From positions 62,001-126,000 of the forward strand of contig JAYGHB010000001.1 of NCBI GenBank assembly GCA_034931985.1: a stretch of 64,000 bases of DNA, written 5' to 3'. The notes beneath the pieces were generated by a model, which did not search any database, had not been told where the DNA came from, and saw nothing but the letters and a program-made list of their open reading frames with translations. This document shows positions 42,596 to 51,073 of this stretch, one piece after another (the first letter of the stretch is position 1; each line of letters starts with the position of its first letter). The DNA comes from Halotia wernerae. GTDB lineage: Bacteria > Cyanobacteriota > Cyanobacteriia > Cyanobacteriales > Nostocaceae. Made by a program: the position numbers and the translations under genes.

Positions 42596-43276
42596 ATGCA
42601 TATCGAACTGGGCGTCGTCGACGGCGCCAAGATCGTCCTCAGCTACGGCACGGCCGTGGCCAGCCTCGGCTACGCGGGCAAGTTGACGCTCGACGCCGCC
42701 ACGCGCGACGGAATTGGCGCCGTCGCGTTGCGCGCGGCAATCGCCGCCGCCGCGACCTTCTGCTTCTTCGAAGTGTTGCCGCACGAGCCGGTCGGCGTGT
42801 CGGAGGTGCATCTCATCCTCGGCACGACGCTGTATCTGCTGTTCGGTGCCGCACCGGCCGCGCTGGGCCTCGCACTCGGGCTTGCCGCGCAAAGCTTGTT
42901 CTTCGCGCCCGCCGATCTGCCGCAATACGGCATGAACGTCACGACGCTGCTCGTGCCGCTGTTCCTGCTCGCCGAACTCGCCAAGCGCGTCGTGCCGACG
43001 GGTACGGCCTATACCGATATCGGCTACGCGCAGGCGTTCAAACTCTCGGCCGCCTATCAAGGCGGCGTCGTCGCTTGGGTCGCGTTCTGGGTGCTTTACG
43101 GTCATGGCTTCGGCGCCGAAACGCTGACCGAAATCGCGTCGTTCGGGGCGGCCTATATGCTCGTCGTCTTGGCCGAACCGCTGATCGATCTGGGCGTGCT
43201 CGCCGCCGCGAAGGGCTTGCGCGTTTTGCGCGACACCGGCGTGTTTCAGACGCGGCTTTACGACCCCGCCACGTGA
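42596..43276 (+). CDS. CbiM-family energy-coupling factor permease (cobalt/cobalamin-related)
   Basis: A 226-aa membrane protein beginning MHIELGVVDGAKIVLSYGTA, the CbiM signature with N-terminal His2 that binds Co(II) in CbiM. FEVLPHEPVGVSEVHLILG and LPQYGMNVTTLLVPLF are conserved. The gene has a cobalamin riboswitch, so it likely imports cobalt. No cbiN, cbiQ or cbiO genes follow, and a terminator-like hairpin comes directly after, so its partners lie elsewhere or it works alone. CGGGGAG is about 8 bases upstream of the ATG. Confidence 0.88.
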   Translation: MHIELGVVDGAKIVLSYGTAVASLGYAGKLTLDAATRDGIGAVALRAAIAAAATFCFFEVLPHEPVGVSEVHLILGTTLYLLFGAAPAALGLALGLAAQSLFFAPADLPQYGMNVTTLLVPLFLLAELAKRVVPTGTAYTDIGYAQAFKLSAAYQGGVVAWVAFWVLYGHGFGAETLTEIASFGAAYMLVVLAEPLIDLGVLAAAKGLRVLRDTGVFQTRLYDPAT

Positions 43277-43286
43277 TCGGGCCAGG

Positions 43287-43311
43287 CCCCAGCCGCTATA
43301 CGCGGCTGGGG
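43287..43311. terminator. Shared hairpin between convergent genes
   Basis: CCCCAGCCGC (43287-43296) and GCGGCTGGGG (43302-43311) form a perfect 10-bp stem with a TATAC loop. It lies between the convergent cbiM-like and hydroxyacid dehydrogenase genes and overlaps the 3' end of the latter. There is no T tract on either side, so termination would be weak or Rho-assisted. Confidence 0.55.
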
Positions 43312-44303
43312 ACCGCGATCCCGAATTTCGCGAGCCGCGTCGCGCGCGCGGGATTGACCGCGAGATCGGGCATTTTTCCCGAAGCCAAAGCTTCGACCTG
43401 CCGCACCGTATCGAACGCCTGATGCGCGATCGCCTGCGGCGTCAACCCGCCGATATGCGGTGTGGCGACCACATCGGCGCGCGCGGCCAAGCGCATCATC
43501 GGCATCTGATCGGGCGCCATGCCGACATCCATCGCCGCGCCGGCGAGATGGCCGCGATCGAGGGCCTCTTCCAACGCCGCTTCGTCGACCAACTCGCCGC
43601 GCGCGAGATTGACAAAGTAAGCGCCCTTCCCCATCCGCGCGAACGCCGCCGCGTCGAACAGATGATGCGTCGCCTCGGTCGCGGGGACCAAGCACACGAC
43701 GAAATCCGATTTCGCCAGCACATCCGCGAACGGCGCTTGCGTGGCGCCCGGCGGCGGCGATTTGGTCTCGGGATCGCTGAAGATCACATTCATGCGTAGC
43801 GCAGCCGCCGCTTCGGCCAAACGCCGGCCGATGGCGCCCAAGCCCACGATGCCGAGCGTCGAGCCCGCCAATTGCCGTCCCATGCGAACCACGGGCATTC
43901 TGCCGGCACGATAAGCGGTCGTCGCCGCGCTGACCCCGCGCGCGAGGTCGACCATCAAGCCGATCCCGAGTTCGACAACCGAATCGACGAACCCTGCCGT
44001 CGCGCGTGTGACCAGCACGCCCGCTTTCGAAGCCGCGTCGACGTCGATATTGCGGATATCCATCGCGCAACGGACATAGGCAACGAGATCGGGGAGCCTC
44101 TCGAACACTTCCGCCGGTGCGGCCGTCTGCCGGTCGCTGACGATCACGTCGATGCCCTTGGCGGCAGAGATCAAAGCGGCGGGATCGAGCGGCGTTTCGC
44201 TGTCGTACAAAACGACGTCGCCCAAGGCACGCAATCGGGCGACCGCTTCGTCGCCGTAGTAATTGGCGCGGAACGACGGCGTATGGGTCAGCAGAATGCG
44301 CAT
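43296..44303 (-). CDS. D-isomer-specific 2-hydroxyacid dehydrogenase
   Basis: A 335-aa NAD(P)-dependent oxidoreductase. The nucleotide fold GIVGLGAIGRRLAE, catalytic Arg in VNLARGELVD and His in TPHIGGLTPQA are present. The usual catalytic Glu (in DVF..EP) is replaced: AAMDVGMAPDQMPM has Ala-Pro-Asp there. I recall relatives with APDQMP, so this is a subfamily trait rather than a defect. Last gene of the TRAP operon, 4 bases after lacI, suggesting it oxidises or reduces the imported acid. Confidence 0.87.
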   Translation of the reverse strand: MRILLTHTPSFRANYYGDEAVARLRALGDVVLYDSETPLDPAALISAAKGIDVIVSDRQTAAPAEVFERLPDLVAYVRCAMDIRNIDVDAASKAGVLVTRATAGFVDSVVELGIGLMVDLARGVSAATTAYRAGRMPVVRMGRQLAGSTLGIVGLGAIGRRLAEAAAALRMNVIFSDPETKSPPPGATQAPFADVLAKSDFVVCLVPATEATHHLFDAAAFARMGKGAYFVNLARGELVDEAALEEALDRGHLAGAAMDVGMAPDQMPMMRLAARADVVATPHIGGLTPQAIAHQAFDTVRQVEALASGKMPDLAVNPARATRLAKFGIAVPSRV

Positions 44304-44307
44304 CGGA

Positions 44308-45354
44308 TCAACTCCGCTTCGATTTCGCGGGCGCCACGGCCGAACCGCGCACCAGCAACGACGGCGCGAACCGGAATTCGGCCGGCGTGGTCTCGGGCTT
44401 CTTCAAACGCAGCATGATGCGATCGACCATGGTGCGCGCGAGTTCGGGCACCGGCAGCTTCACCGTCGTCAACGGCGGTGCTGTGAACGCGCCCAGCGGA
44501 ATGCCGTCCATGCCGACGATCGACATATCGGCCGGCAGCGACAGGCCTTCCGATTTCAGACCCGCGATCAGCCCGATCGCCATGATGTCGTTGATCGCGA
44601 TCGCCGCCGTCGGCTTGGCGCGATGGCGCAAAAGTTTCTTGGCGAGGCTTTGACCGAGTTCGGCCATCTCCGCGTCGGCGTAGCCCGGCGTCACCTCGCC
44701 TTCGATCACGACGCCGCGTGTACCCGCCGCTTCAATCGCCGCCGCGAAACCGTCGCGCTTCTCCTCGCGGCTGAAGGTCCAGCTTCCCGGCGTCAGGAAG
44801 GCGATCGTGCGATGGCCGAGTTCCACGAGATACTCGACCGCCTGCTTGGCGCCCGCGACGTTGTCGGCCGACACGTAATCGAGAAGCGGGCGCGCGTTGC
44901 GCCGCGAATGGCTGTCGTAGCTGACCGCCACCATGCCGCGCGCGGCCGGCTCCTCCAGATGGGATTCGTCCGACAACGAGGAAATAACGATGACGCCGCG
45001 CACGCCTTGCGCGGCCATGTCGTCGATGAAAGCGCGCTCGTGTTTGGGATCGCGGTACGTGTTGGCGACGACGACGCGATAGCCGTAGCGATCCAGTGCC
45101 GCGAGTTCGATCTCCCGCGCCACGACGCCGTAGCTGGGATTGCCCAGCGACGGCACGAGCAACCCGATCATCGACGCCTCGCCGGTCTTCAACTGGCGCG
45201 CGGCCTGATTGGGCCGGTAGCCGAGCTTTTCGACCGCGCGCTGCACGCGCTCCAACGTGGCTTCGCTCATCTGACCGGTGCGTCCGTTCAGGACGTTCGA
45301 CACCGTCGAGATGGAAACCTTGGCTAGTTTTGCAACGTCGTTGATGTTGGACAT
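44308..45354 (-). CDS. LacI-family transcriptional regulator
   Basis: A 348-aa repressor. The N-terminal helix-turn-helix is INDVAKLAKVSISTVSNVLNG and the hinge ends RPNQAARQLKTG. The periplasmic-binding-like effector domain runs from SMIGLLVPSLGNPSYG to the C terminus. It lies 9 bases after dctM in the TRAP operon and probably represses that operon through the palindromes at 48265-48297, whose central CG is typical of LacI operators. The effector is probably the transported sugar acid or a product. Confidence 0.92.
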   Translation of the reverse strand: MSNINDVAKLAKVSISTVSNVLNGRTGQMSEATLERVQRAVEKLGYRPNQAARQLKTGEASMIGLLVPSLGNPSYGVVAREIELAALDRYGYRVVVANTYRDPKHERAFIDDMAAQGVRGVIVISSLSDESHLEEPAARGMVAVSYDSHSRRNARPLLDYVSADNVAGAKQAVEYLVELGHRTIAFLTPGSWTFSREEKRDGFAAAIEAAGTRGVVIEGEVTPGYADAEMAELGQSLAKKLLRHRAKPTAAIAINDIMAIGLIAGLKSEGLSLPADMSIVGMDGIPLGAFTAPPLTTVKLPVPELARTMVDRIMLRLKKPETTPAEFRFAPSLLVRGSAVAPAKSKRS

Positions 45355-45363
45355 AGGACCGTT

Positions 45364-46656
45364 CTAGCCGAGAACCATCCGCGGAATCCACGTCGCCAGC
45401 TCGGGAATCAGGATCACAAGGACCAGAACCGTCACTTCCGCCGCGATGAAGGCCCAGCAATACCGCACCGTTTCGTTGTAGGTGCAACCCGCGATACTGG
45501 TCGCGACGAACAGCAGCACCGCCACGGGCGGGGTGGTCGACCCGATCTGCGTCGCCATCACCATCAGCAGGCCCAGGTGGAAGTCGTCGATGCCGAATTT
45601 CCGGCCGATGATGACCGCGACAGGGATCATGATGATCAGGATCGCCATCGAATCCACGAACATCGTGAGCACGAGCATGATCGCCATCATGATCAGCAGC
45701 ACGGCGATGCGCGTGCCCGCGACGGACCCGATGGCGTTCAGCACCAGATCGTTGAAATTGAGATAGGCGAGCAGCCAGCCGAACGCCCCCGCCACGCCGA
45801 TGATCCCCGACACCAGCGCCGTCGTGATCCCGGCTTGCACGAAGATCTCCGGCAGGTCGCGAAGTTTCACGGTCCGGTAGACGAAGAAGCCGATGAAGAA
45901 GCCGTAGAAACAAGCGACCACGCCCGCTTCGGTCGCGGTGAAGACGCCGCCCAGAATCCCGCCCAAAACCAGCACGGGGGCGAGCAACGCGGGCCACACC
46001 AGCACCGCCGCCTTGACCACGACCATCAGCATGAACTTGCCGGTCGTGCGCCGCAGCTCCGGGAAGTCGGGATGACGCGCGTAGAGTGCCACGACGACCA
46101 TCAAGCCGATGCCGATCAGGATCCCCGGAATAATGCCGCCGAGGAACAATCCGCCGATCGACACGTTGGACATCGAGCCGTAGACGATCATCGTCATGCT
46201 CGGCGGGATGATCGCGCCGATCGTTCCCGCGCAGGCGACGAGGGCCGCCGCGAAACCGGGCTTGTAGCCGCGCGACTTCATCGCGGGCACGAGGATCGAG
46301 CCGATCGCCGAGGTGTCGGCGACGGACGAACCGGACACGCCCGCGAACACCATCGACGAGACGATCGACGCGTGGCCCAGACCGCCGCGCCAATGGCCGA
46401 CAGCGGATTCGGCGAATTCGACGAGGCGTTTGGAGATGCCGCCGCGCGAGATCAACTCGCCCGCCAGAATGAAATACGGCAGCGCGAGCAGGCTGAAATT
46501 GTCCAGCATCGCGAACATTTTTTGCGGGAACAGCGCCGGCACCAGGGCCGGCTGGGTCAGCATGCCGGCCAAGCCGACCACGCCCATCACCAGCAGGATC
46601 GGAATGCCGACCGTTATCAAGCCGAGCAGCAGCGCGAAAAGCAGAACGAGAGTCAT
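45364..46656 (-). CDS. dctM: TRAP transporter large permease (DctM)
   Basis: A 430-aa membrane protein with about 12 hydrophobic segments, the translocation subunit of a sodium-dependent tripartite periplasmic transporter. The conserved segments FAGVSGSSVADTSAIGSIL and GAIIPPSMTMIVYG, and the end IGSTTPPVAVLLF, are diagnostic. ATG 46656 overlaps the dctQ stop (ATGA). Cotranscribed with dctP, dctQ, lacI and the hydroxyacid dehydrogenase. Confidence 0.95.
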   Translation of the reverse strand: MTLVLLFALLLGLITVGIPILLVMGVVGLAGMLTQPALVPALFPQKMFAMLDNFSLLALPYFILAGELISRGGISKRLVEFAESAVGHWRGGLGHASIVSSMVFAGVSGSSVADTSAIGSILVPAMKSRGYKPGFAAALVACAGTIGAIIPPSMTMIVYGSMSNVSIGGLFLGGIIPGILIGIGLMVVVALYARHPDFPELRRTTGKFMLMVVVKAAVLVWPALLAPVLVLGGILGGVFTATEAGVVACFYGFFIGFFVYRTVKLRDLPEIFVQAGITTALVSGIIGVAGAFGWLLAYLNFNDLVLNAIGSVAGTRIAVLLIMMAIMLVLTMFVDSMAILIIMIPVAVIIGRKFGIDDFHLGLLMVMATQIGSTTPPVAVLLFVATSIAGCTYNETVRYCWAFIAAEVTVLVLVILIPELATWIPRMVLG

Positions 46657-47135
46657 GCCAGCGTCTCCGCGAGCGACGGCTTGAAGAACGCGACGATGCG
46701 GCGCACGGCGATCAACGCGAGATAGGCAGCACCCAACACCATGCCGGAATAGACCCAATCCATGCGCAGGCCGAGGCCCGGGCTGTCTTGGAACTTCGCG
46801 ACTTCCATCAGCCGCAGCGTGAAAACGACGATCGCCGCGGCGAGGATCAGCCACATGATCTCGATGATCAGGGCCATCGCGCGCTGCACGCCTTGCGGCA
46901 TCCGCGTCAGGATCGCGTCCATGCCGATATGCGCACCCTTGCGATAGGCGACGGGGATAGCGATGAACACCATCCACACATGCCCGAATTTCTGGAATTC
47001 CTCGCTCCAGCTCAGCGGCAGGCCGAGCGCGAAGCGGTTGAAGATCTGCAAGCCCCCGACCAGCGAGAAGGCTAGGAAGATCGCGAACAGCGCGAATTCC
47101 ATCGCGCGGTCGACGGCGGTAAGCACGGCACGCAT
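46653..47135 (-). CDS. dctQ: TRAP transporter small permease (DctQ)
   Basis: A 160-aa four-helix membrane subunit that pairs with DctM. FNRFALGLPLSWSEEFQKFG and FIAIPVAYRKGAHIGMD are typical. GGAGAG lies 6 bases before ATG 47135, which is preferred because the open frame upstream has no ribosome-binding site. The 65-base gap to dctP contains a strong hairpin. Confidence 0.93.
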   Translation of the reverse strand: MRAVLTAVDRAMEFALFAIFLAFSLVGGLQIFNRFALGLPLSWSEEFQKFGHVWMVFIAIPVAYRKGAHIGMDAILTRMPQGVQRAMALIIEIMWLILAAAIVVFTLRLMEVAKFQDSPGLGLRMDWVYSGMVLGAAYLALIAVRRIVAFFKPSLAETLA

Positions 47136-47160
47136 CGGAAACTCTCCGTAGGAACGGAAT

Positions 47161-47191
47161 GGCCGGCGAAGGGATCGTCCCCTCGCCGGCC
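47161..47191 (-). terminator. Intercistronic hairpin after dctP (attenuator)
   Basis: GGCCGGCGA followed by AGGG pairs with CCCC followed by TCGCCGGCC around a short loop, a stem of about 12 bp with one bulge. It lies 10 bases beyond the dctP stop on the minus strand and lacks a U run. It probably protects or attenuates the transcript, letting the binding protein be made in excess of the permeases, as in many binding-protein operons. Confidence 0.6.
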
Positions 47192-47200
47192 GCCGCTTCG

Positions 47201-48205
47201 TTACTTCGTCGCGCGGATGATGCGCAGCAGGTCTTCGGCGCCGATCTGCTTGGCGAGCTCGTCCTGCACGGGGGCCGCCGCCGTAACCAGCGGCGCCTTG
47301 TCGAGCGTCGTGACGATCATGCCCTTGGATTTCAGCAGGTCGATCGCTTCGGCGTCGCGTTGCGCGGACAGATTGCGGTTCACGTCCTGCGCCATCTTCG
47401 CCGCGTCGGCGAGAACCTGACGCTCCTTGTCGGTGAAGCTTTGCCATTCGCGCATCGAGCACGCGGTGACCGTCGGCCCGAACAGATGCCCCGTCAACGC
47501 CACGTACTTGGCGACTTCGTAGTACTTGCCCGTGAACACGACCGGCGGCGAATGTTCGAACCCGTCGAGCACGCCGGTCTGCAACGCGGTATAGACCTCG
47601 CCGAACGCCATCGGCGTGGCGCTCGCTCCCATCGCATTGAGGGCGGCGACGTAGGTCGGCGTTTGGATCGTGCGGATCTTGAGCCCCTTCAGATCGGCGG
47701 CCGTCTTGATCTCCTTCTTCGTCGTCACGACGTTGCGATAGCCCCAGCTATCCTGCCAGCCGAGAATCTTGATGCCGCGCGCCTCGTATTCCTTGGCCAG
47801 CGACTTGCCGACTTCGCCGTCCAGCACCTTGTGCGCGTGGTCGTAGCCCTGCCACATGAACGGCAGATCGAGCACGCCCATGCGGCGCACGAAGTTGTTG
47901 TGGATCGCCGTGCCGCCGACATGGCAGGTGGCGCCAGCCCCCAGCTGCATGCCCTCGACGACCGCGCGCTCCTCGCCCAGTTGGTTGGCGCCGTAGATGC
48001 GCGCGTCCAGCGTGTCCGAAAATTCGTTGATGTAGTTGCGCATCACCCACGCGACCATGTGGTTGTCGTTGCCCAGATCGACGGCAGTCGCGTGCGAGAT
48101 TTTGATCTGCTTCTTGGCCTGGGCGACGGCCGCATCCGGCGCCAGAACCGCGAGCGCCACGGCGGCGGCCGCGGCGACGCCGCGAAGGAACGATTGGCGT
48201 TTCAT
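47201..48205 (-). CDS. dctP: TRAP transporter solute-binding protein (DctP)
   Basis: A 334-aa periplasmic protein with a signal peptide (cleavage after AVA-QA near residue 29). The mature fold has ISHATAVDLGNDNHM, GANQLGEERAVVEGMQLG, the conserved Arg in GLKIRTIQTPTY that pairs with the substrate carboxylate, and TALQTGVLDGFEH. Ligands of this family are carboxylates, including sugar acids, keto acids and aromatic acids. It heads the operon and is preceded by LacI-type operators. Confidence 0.94.
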   Translation of the reverse strand: MKRQSFLRGVAAAAAVALAVLAPDAAVAQAKKQIKISHATAVDLGNDNHMVAWVMRNYINEFSDTLDARIYGANQLGEERAVVEGMQLGAGATCHVGGTAIHNNFVRRMGVLDLPFMWQGYDHAHKVLDGEVGKSLAKEYEARGIKILGWQDSWGYRNVVTTKKEIKTAADLKGLKIRTIQTPTYVAALNAMGASATPMAFGEVYTALQTGVLDGFEHSPPVVFTGKYYEVAKYVALTGHLFGPTVTACSMREWQSFTDKERQVLADAAKMAQDVNRNLSAQRDAEAIDLLKSKGMIVTTLDKAPLVTAAAPVQDELAKQIGAEDLLRIIRATK

Positions 48206-48264
48206 TGCGTTTCTCCCCTTTTTTGGGCGCGGGTTGTGCCGCTTCCCGTTCGATGATTCGCGAG

Positions 48265-48297
48265 TACTAAAACGATTTAGTAAAACGGTACACTAAA
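48265..48297. promoter_or_regulatory. Double LacI-type operator at the TRAP operon promoter
   Basis: TACTAAAACGATTTAGTA (48265-48282) has perfect 7-bp arms around a central ACGA. A second, less perfect site (48278-48295, TAGTAAAACGGTACACTA) shares part of it, and both are centred on CG, 13 bp apart. They lie 60-90 bases upstream of dctP and overlap a plausible minus-strand promoter (TTGCGG and TACTAA, 16 bases apart). The operon encodes a LacI protein, so autoregulation is likely. Confidence 0.65.
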
Positions 48298-48336
48298 GCC
48301 GCAAAGCGTCAAGCCGCTTTTCGCACGATGCCGTAC

Positions 48337-49182
48337 TCAGGCGGTAAAGCCGTAGAGTTTGGCGGGGTTGTCGACCAGAATCCGCGCCCGCAAGGCCGGA
48401 TCGGCGATCCAATAGAGCAGCGTGTCGAGCTCGCCCGCGTCGTCCGGCGGATCGGCGAGCTTCGAGACATGCGGCCAGTTGCTGGCCCACACCATTCGCT
48501 CGGGCGCCAAGCGCGCGGCTTCGGTCGCCAGCGCCCCGGTATCGCGGAAATCCGGCGGACCGGCGCGCGAGACTTCGTAGGCGGCCGACAATTTCAGCCA
48601 GACGCGCCCGGTGTCGAGCAGCGACGCCAGCGCTTTGAACCCGGGATGATCGATCGTCACCGGCTCCAGGAATTTGCCGACATGGTCGACGACCAGCGTG
48701 CAAGGCAGCGTTTTCAGGAAATCGACGCGCTCGTGCAGAAAGCGGCCGTCCATCTGCATCTGCATATGCCAGCCCATATCGGCGGCTTTGCGCGCGAGCG
48801 CGGGCATATCTTCCCAGCCCACGGCGCCGCCGGGCAGCATATGCATGCGCAAGCCGCACGCGCCGGCATCCGTCAGGCGCCGCCATTCGTCCGCCGGCGT
48901 CGCGTCGTTCACGACCACGACCGCGCGCGCCTTGTCGCGGCCCAGCGCCGTAACGCCCGCCAGCGTCACCGAATTGTCGAGGCCGTAAGCCGAAGGCTGC
49001 ACGACGATCGCGCGCGAAATACCCAGCCGCGCCTGCACCTTGCGATAAGCGTCGGCATTCGCCCAAACCGGCGGCGGCACAACCGCCGTCTTCGCTGTGG
49101 GCGTCGTCGCATCGTAAAGATGCATATGGCTATCGATCGTGTTCGCGGGCGCGACGAGACGCGGCTTTTCGGTTCCGTTCAT
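48337..49182 (-). CDS. Amidohydrolase (PDC lactonase / galactarolactone isomerase-like)
   Basis: A 281-aa TIM-barrel protein of amidohydrolase_2 type. NTIDSHMHLYD carries the first metal-binding His pair, followed by VVQPSAYG, LRMHMLPGG, LVVDHVGKFLEP and ASNWPHVS. The pattern fits 2-pyrone-4,6-dicarboxylate lactonase or galactarolactone isomerase, enzymes that open or move lactones of sugar or aromatic acids. Upstream of the TRAP operon, separated by the operator region, so it may act in the same catabolic route but is probably transcribed with the MFS gene. Confidence 0.85.
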   Translation of the reverse strand: MNGTEKPRLVAPANTIDSHMHLYDATTPTAKTAVVPPPVWANADAYRKVQARLGISRAIVVQPSAYGLDNSVTLAGVTALGRDKARAVVVVNDATPADEWRRLTDAGACGLRMHMLPGGAVGWEDMPALARKAADMGWHMQMQMDGRFLHERVDFLKTLPCTLVVDHVGKFLEPVTIDHPGFKALASLLDTGRVWLKLSAAYEVSRAGPPDFRDTGALATEAARLAPERMVWASNWPHVSKLADPPDDAGELDTLLYWIADPALRARILVDNPAKLYGFTA

Positions 49183-49212
49183 TTGCGTTTCCCTTCCCTT
49201 GCGCGGGGAGGT

Positions 49213-50394
49213 CTACGCCACGCGGCGACGGAAAGCGAGAATTTGAATCCCGGCCGCGATCATCCCGAACCCGATACCGAGCGCCGAGACGTAGAGCCAG
49301 CCGCCCGCGTTCCACGCCGCCACGCCCAGCGCCGAACCGGCCGCCCCGCCCAGGAACATCGAACTCATCAAGACCGTGTTGATCCGCGATCGCGCCGCCG
49401 GACGCAGCGCGAAGACGATATGCTGGTTGGCGATCAAAGCGCTTTGCAGGCCAAGATCGAGCAGCACGACGCCGATCACCATGCCCGGTATCGCCGCCCA
49501 GGCGCCGAACACGATCCACGACGCGAGCGTGACGACGGTGCCCATCAGCACGGTCGCGGCGGAGCCGCTTTTATCGACGAAACGGCCAACGAACGGTGCG
49601 GCCAATACGCCGACAAGGCCGATCAAGCCGAACAACCCGGCCACGTCGGCACCCAAGCCGAATTCGGGCCCCGCCAGACGGAACGGCAGCACCGTCCAGA
49701 ATAGCGTGAAACACCCGAACAACGCCGCTTGCGTCACTGCGGCTCGGCGTAAGGGCGCGAATTCGATCCATAGCGACGCCATCGAACGCAAGGCGGCGAA
49801 ATAGGGCAACGGCGCTTCCGGCACGCTGCGCGGCAACAGGAAGCGCAAGCCGAGTGCCGCCGCCAACGCCAGCGGCACCGCAAGCCAGAACATCTCGCGC
49901 CATCCGGCATGCGTGGCGACGAACCCCGCCAGCGTGCGGCTCAACAAAATGCCGGTGAGCAAGCCCGACAACACGAACCCGACGGCGGCGCCACGCTTGG
50001 CGGGCCCGGCGAGATGTGCGGCGAACGGAACGACCTGCTGCGCCACGGCCGCGAGCGCGCCGATGGCAAGCGAAGCGCCCGCCAGCGCCAAGCCGCCGGG
50101 CGCCATCGCCGCGAACACGAGTGCGACGGCCAACGCCAGAAAATGCGCCACAACCAAGCCGCGCCGCTCGACGATGTCGCCCAAAGGAACGAGCAGCAAC
50201 AAACCGGCGGCATAGCCGAGTTGCGTCGCCGTCGGGATCGCGGCGGTCGCCGCCCCCGGCAAGTCGCGCTCGATCACTTCGAGCATCGGCTGGTTGTAGT
50301 AGATATTGGCGACCGCGAGACCCGCCGCGGCGGCCAACGCAAAGGCGGCGGTCCGGCTTAAACCCGGCGCCGTTCCGGAATCCATGTTCGACAT
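49213..50394 (-). CDS. MFS transporter
   Basis: A 393-aa, twelve-helix major-facilitator protein. GDIVERRGLVVAHFL is the loop 2-3 motif A equivalent, and FVGRFVDKSGSAATVL the one of the second half. NIYYNQPMLEVIERDL in the first periplasmic loop is typical of a group of drug or metabolite exporters near YjcE/AraJ-like proteins. ATG 50394 is used; ATG 50385 is an alternative. Substrate unknown. The amidohydrolase follows 30 bases downstream on the same strand. Confidence 0.88.
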   Translation of the reverse strand: MSNMDSGTAPGLSRTAAFALAAAAGLAVANIYYNQPMLEVIERDLPGAATAAIPTATQLGYAAGLLLLVPLGDIVERRGLVVAHFLALAVALVFAAMAPGGLALAGASLAIGALAAVAQQVVPFAAHLAGPAKRGAAVGFVLSGLLTGILLSRTLAGFVATHAGWREMFWLAVPLALAAALGLRFLLPRSVPEAPLPYFAALRSMASLWIEFAPLRRAAVTQAALFGCFTLFWTVLPFRLAGPEFGLGADVAGLFGLIGLVGVLAAPFVGRFVDKSGSAATVLMGTVVTLASWIVFGAWAAIPGMVIGVVLLDLGLQSALIANQHIVFALRPAARSRINTVLMSSMFLGGAAGSALGVAAWNAGGWLYVSALGIGFGMIAAGIQILAFRRRVA

Positions 50395-50449
50395 AGGCCG
50401 AACATAGGGAGCGCCGGGTGGATTGCGACCAGCGAAAAGCGGATTGCAG

Positions 50450-51073
50450 CTATACGCTTGATTTCGCGCGCGGCGGCCCGAATTCCCGGCGCGCCTTTGC
50501 CGCATTTTTGCGCATCGCGCAATCTTCGGCATGATCGTTGATCAGTCCCATCGCCTGCATGAAGGCGAAGACCGTCGTGGGCCCGACGAAGCGCCAGCCG
50601 CGCTTCTTCAAATCCTTCGACAGCGCGACGGATGTCGCCGAAATCGATGCCGTTTGCGGACGGCCATGCTCGCCCGGTTTCGGCTCGTGTCGCCAGAAAT
50701 AAGCGGCGAGCGAGCCTTCGCTCTTCTCAAGTTCGATCGCCCGCTTGGCGTTGTTGATCGTCGCTTCGATCTTGCCGCGATGGCGCACGATGCCTTCGTC
50801 CTTCAGCAAGCGTGCCACGTCGCGTTCGCCGAAGCGCGCCACCTTATGGAAATCGAATCCCGCGAAAGCGGCGCGGAAATTCTCCCGCTTGGCGAGGATC
50901 GTGCGCCAGCTCAGGCCCGACTGGAAACCCTCCAGGCAAATTTTCTCGAACAGCCGTCGATCGTCGCCGACGGGGAAGCCCCACTCGTCGTCATGGTAAG
51001 CGATGTACTCGGGCGACGCGGCGCACCAGCGGCAGCGCGCCTTGCCGTCGGGCCCGATGAATGTTCCGGCCAT
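50450..51073 (-). CDS. tag: DNA-3-methyladenine glycosylase I
   Basis: A 207-aa base-excision enzyme removing 3-methyladenine. It opens with CRWCAASPEYIAYHDDEWGFP, holding the zinc ligands Cys and His; LFEKICLEGFQSGLSWRTIL and the C-terminal GLINDHAEDCAMR complete the Tag signature. The helix-hairpin-helix fold is intact. ATG 51073 shares a base with the TetR stop, so the two genes are coupled. Confidence 0.95.
   Translation of the reverse strand: MAGTFIGPDGKARCRWCAASPEYIAYHDDEWGFPVGDDRRLFEKICLEGFQSGLSWRTILAKRENFRAAFAGFDFHKVARFGERDVARLLKDEGIVRHRGKIEATINNAKRAIELEKSEGSLAAYFWRHEPKPGEHGRPQTASISATSVALSKDLKKRGWRFVGPTTVFAFMQAMGLINDHAEDCAMRKNAAKARREFGPPRAKSSV

Noticed and set aside
43296..50394. Mobile-element origin for the TRAP/LacI/amidohydrolase block
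   Set aside because: Base composition matches neighbours, and no integrase, repeats or tRNA border it; a normal catabolic operon is sufficient.
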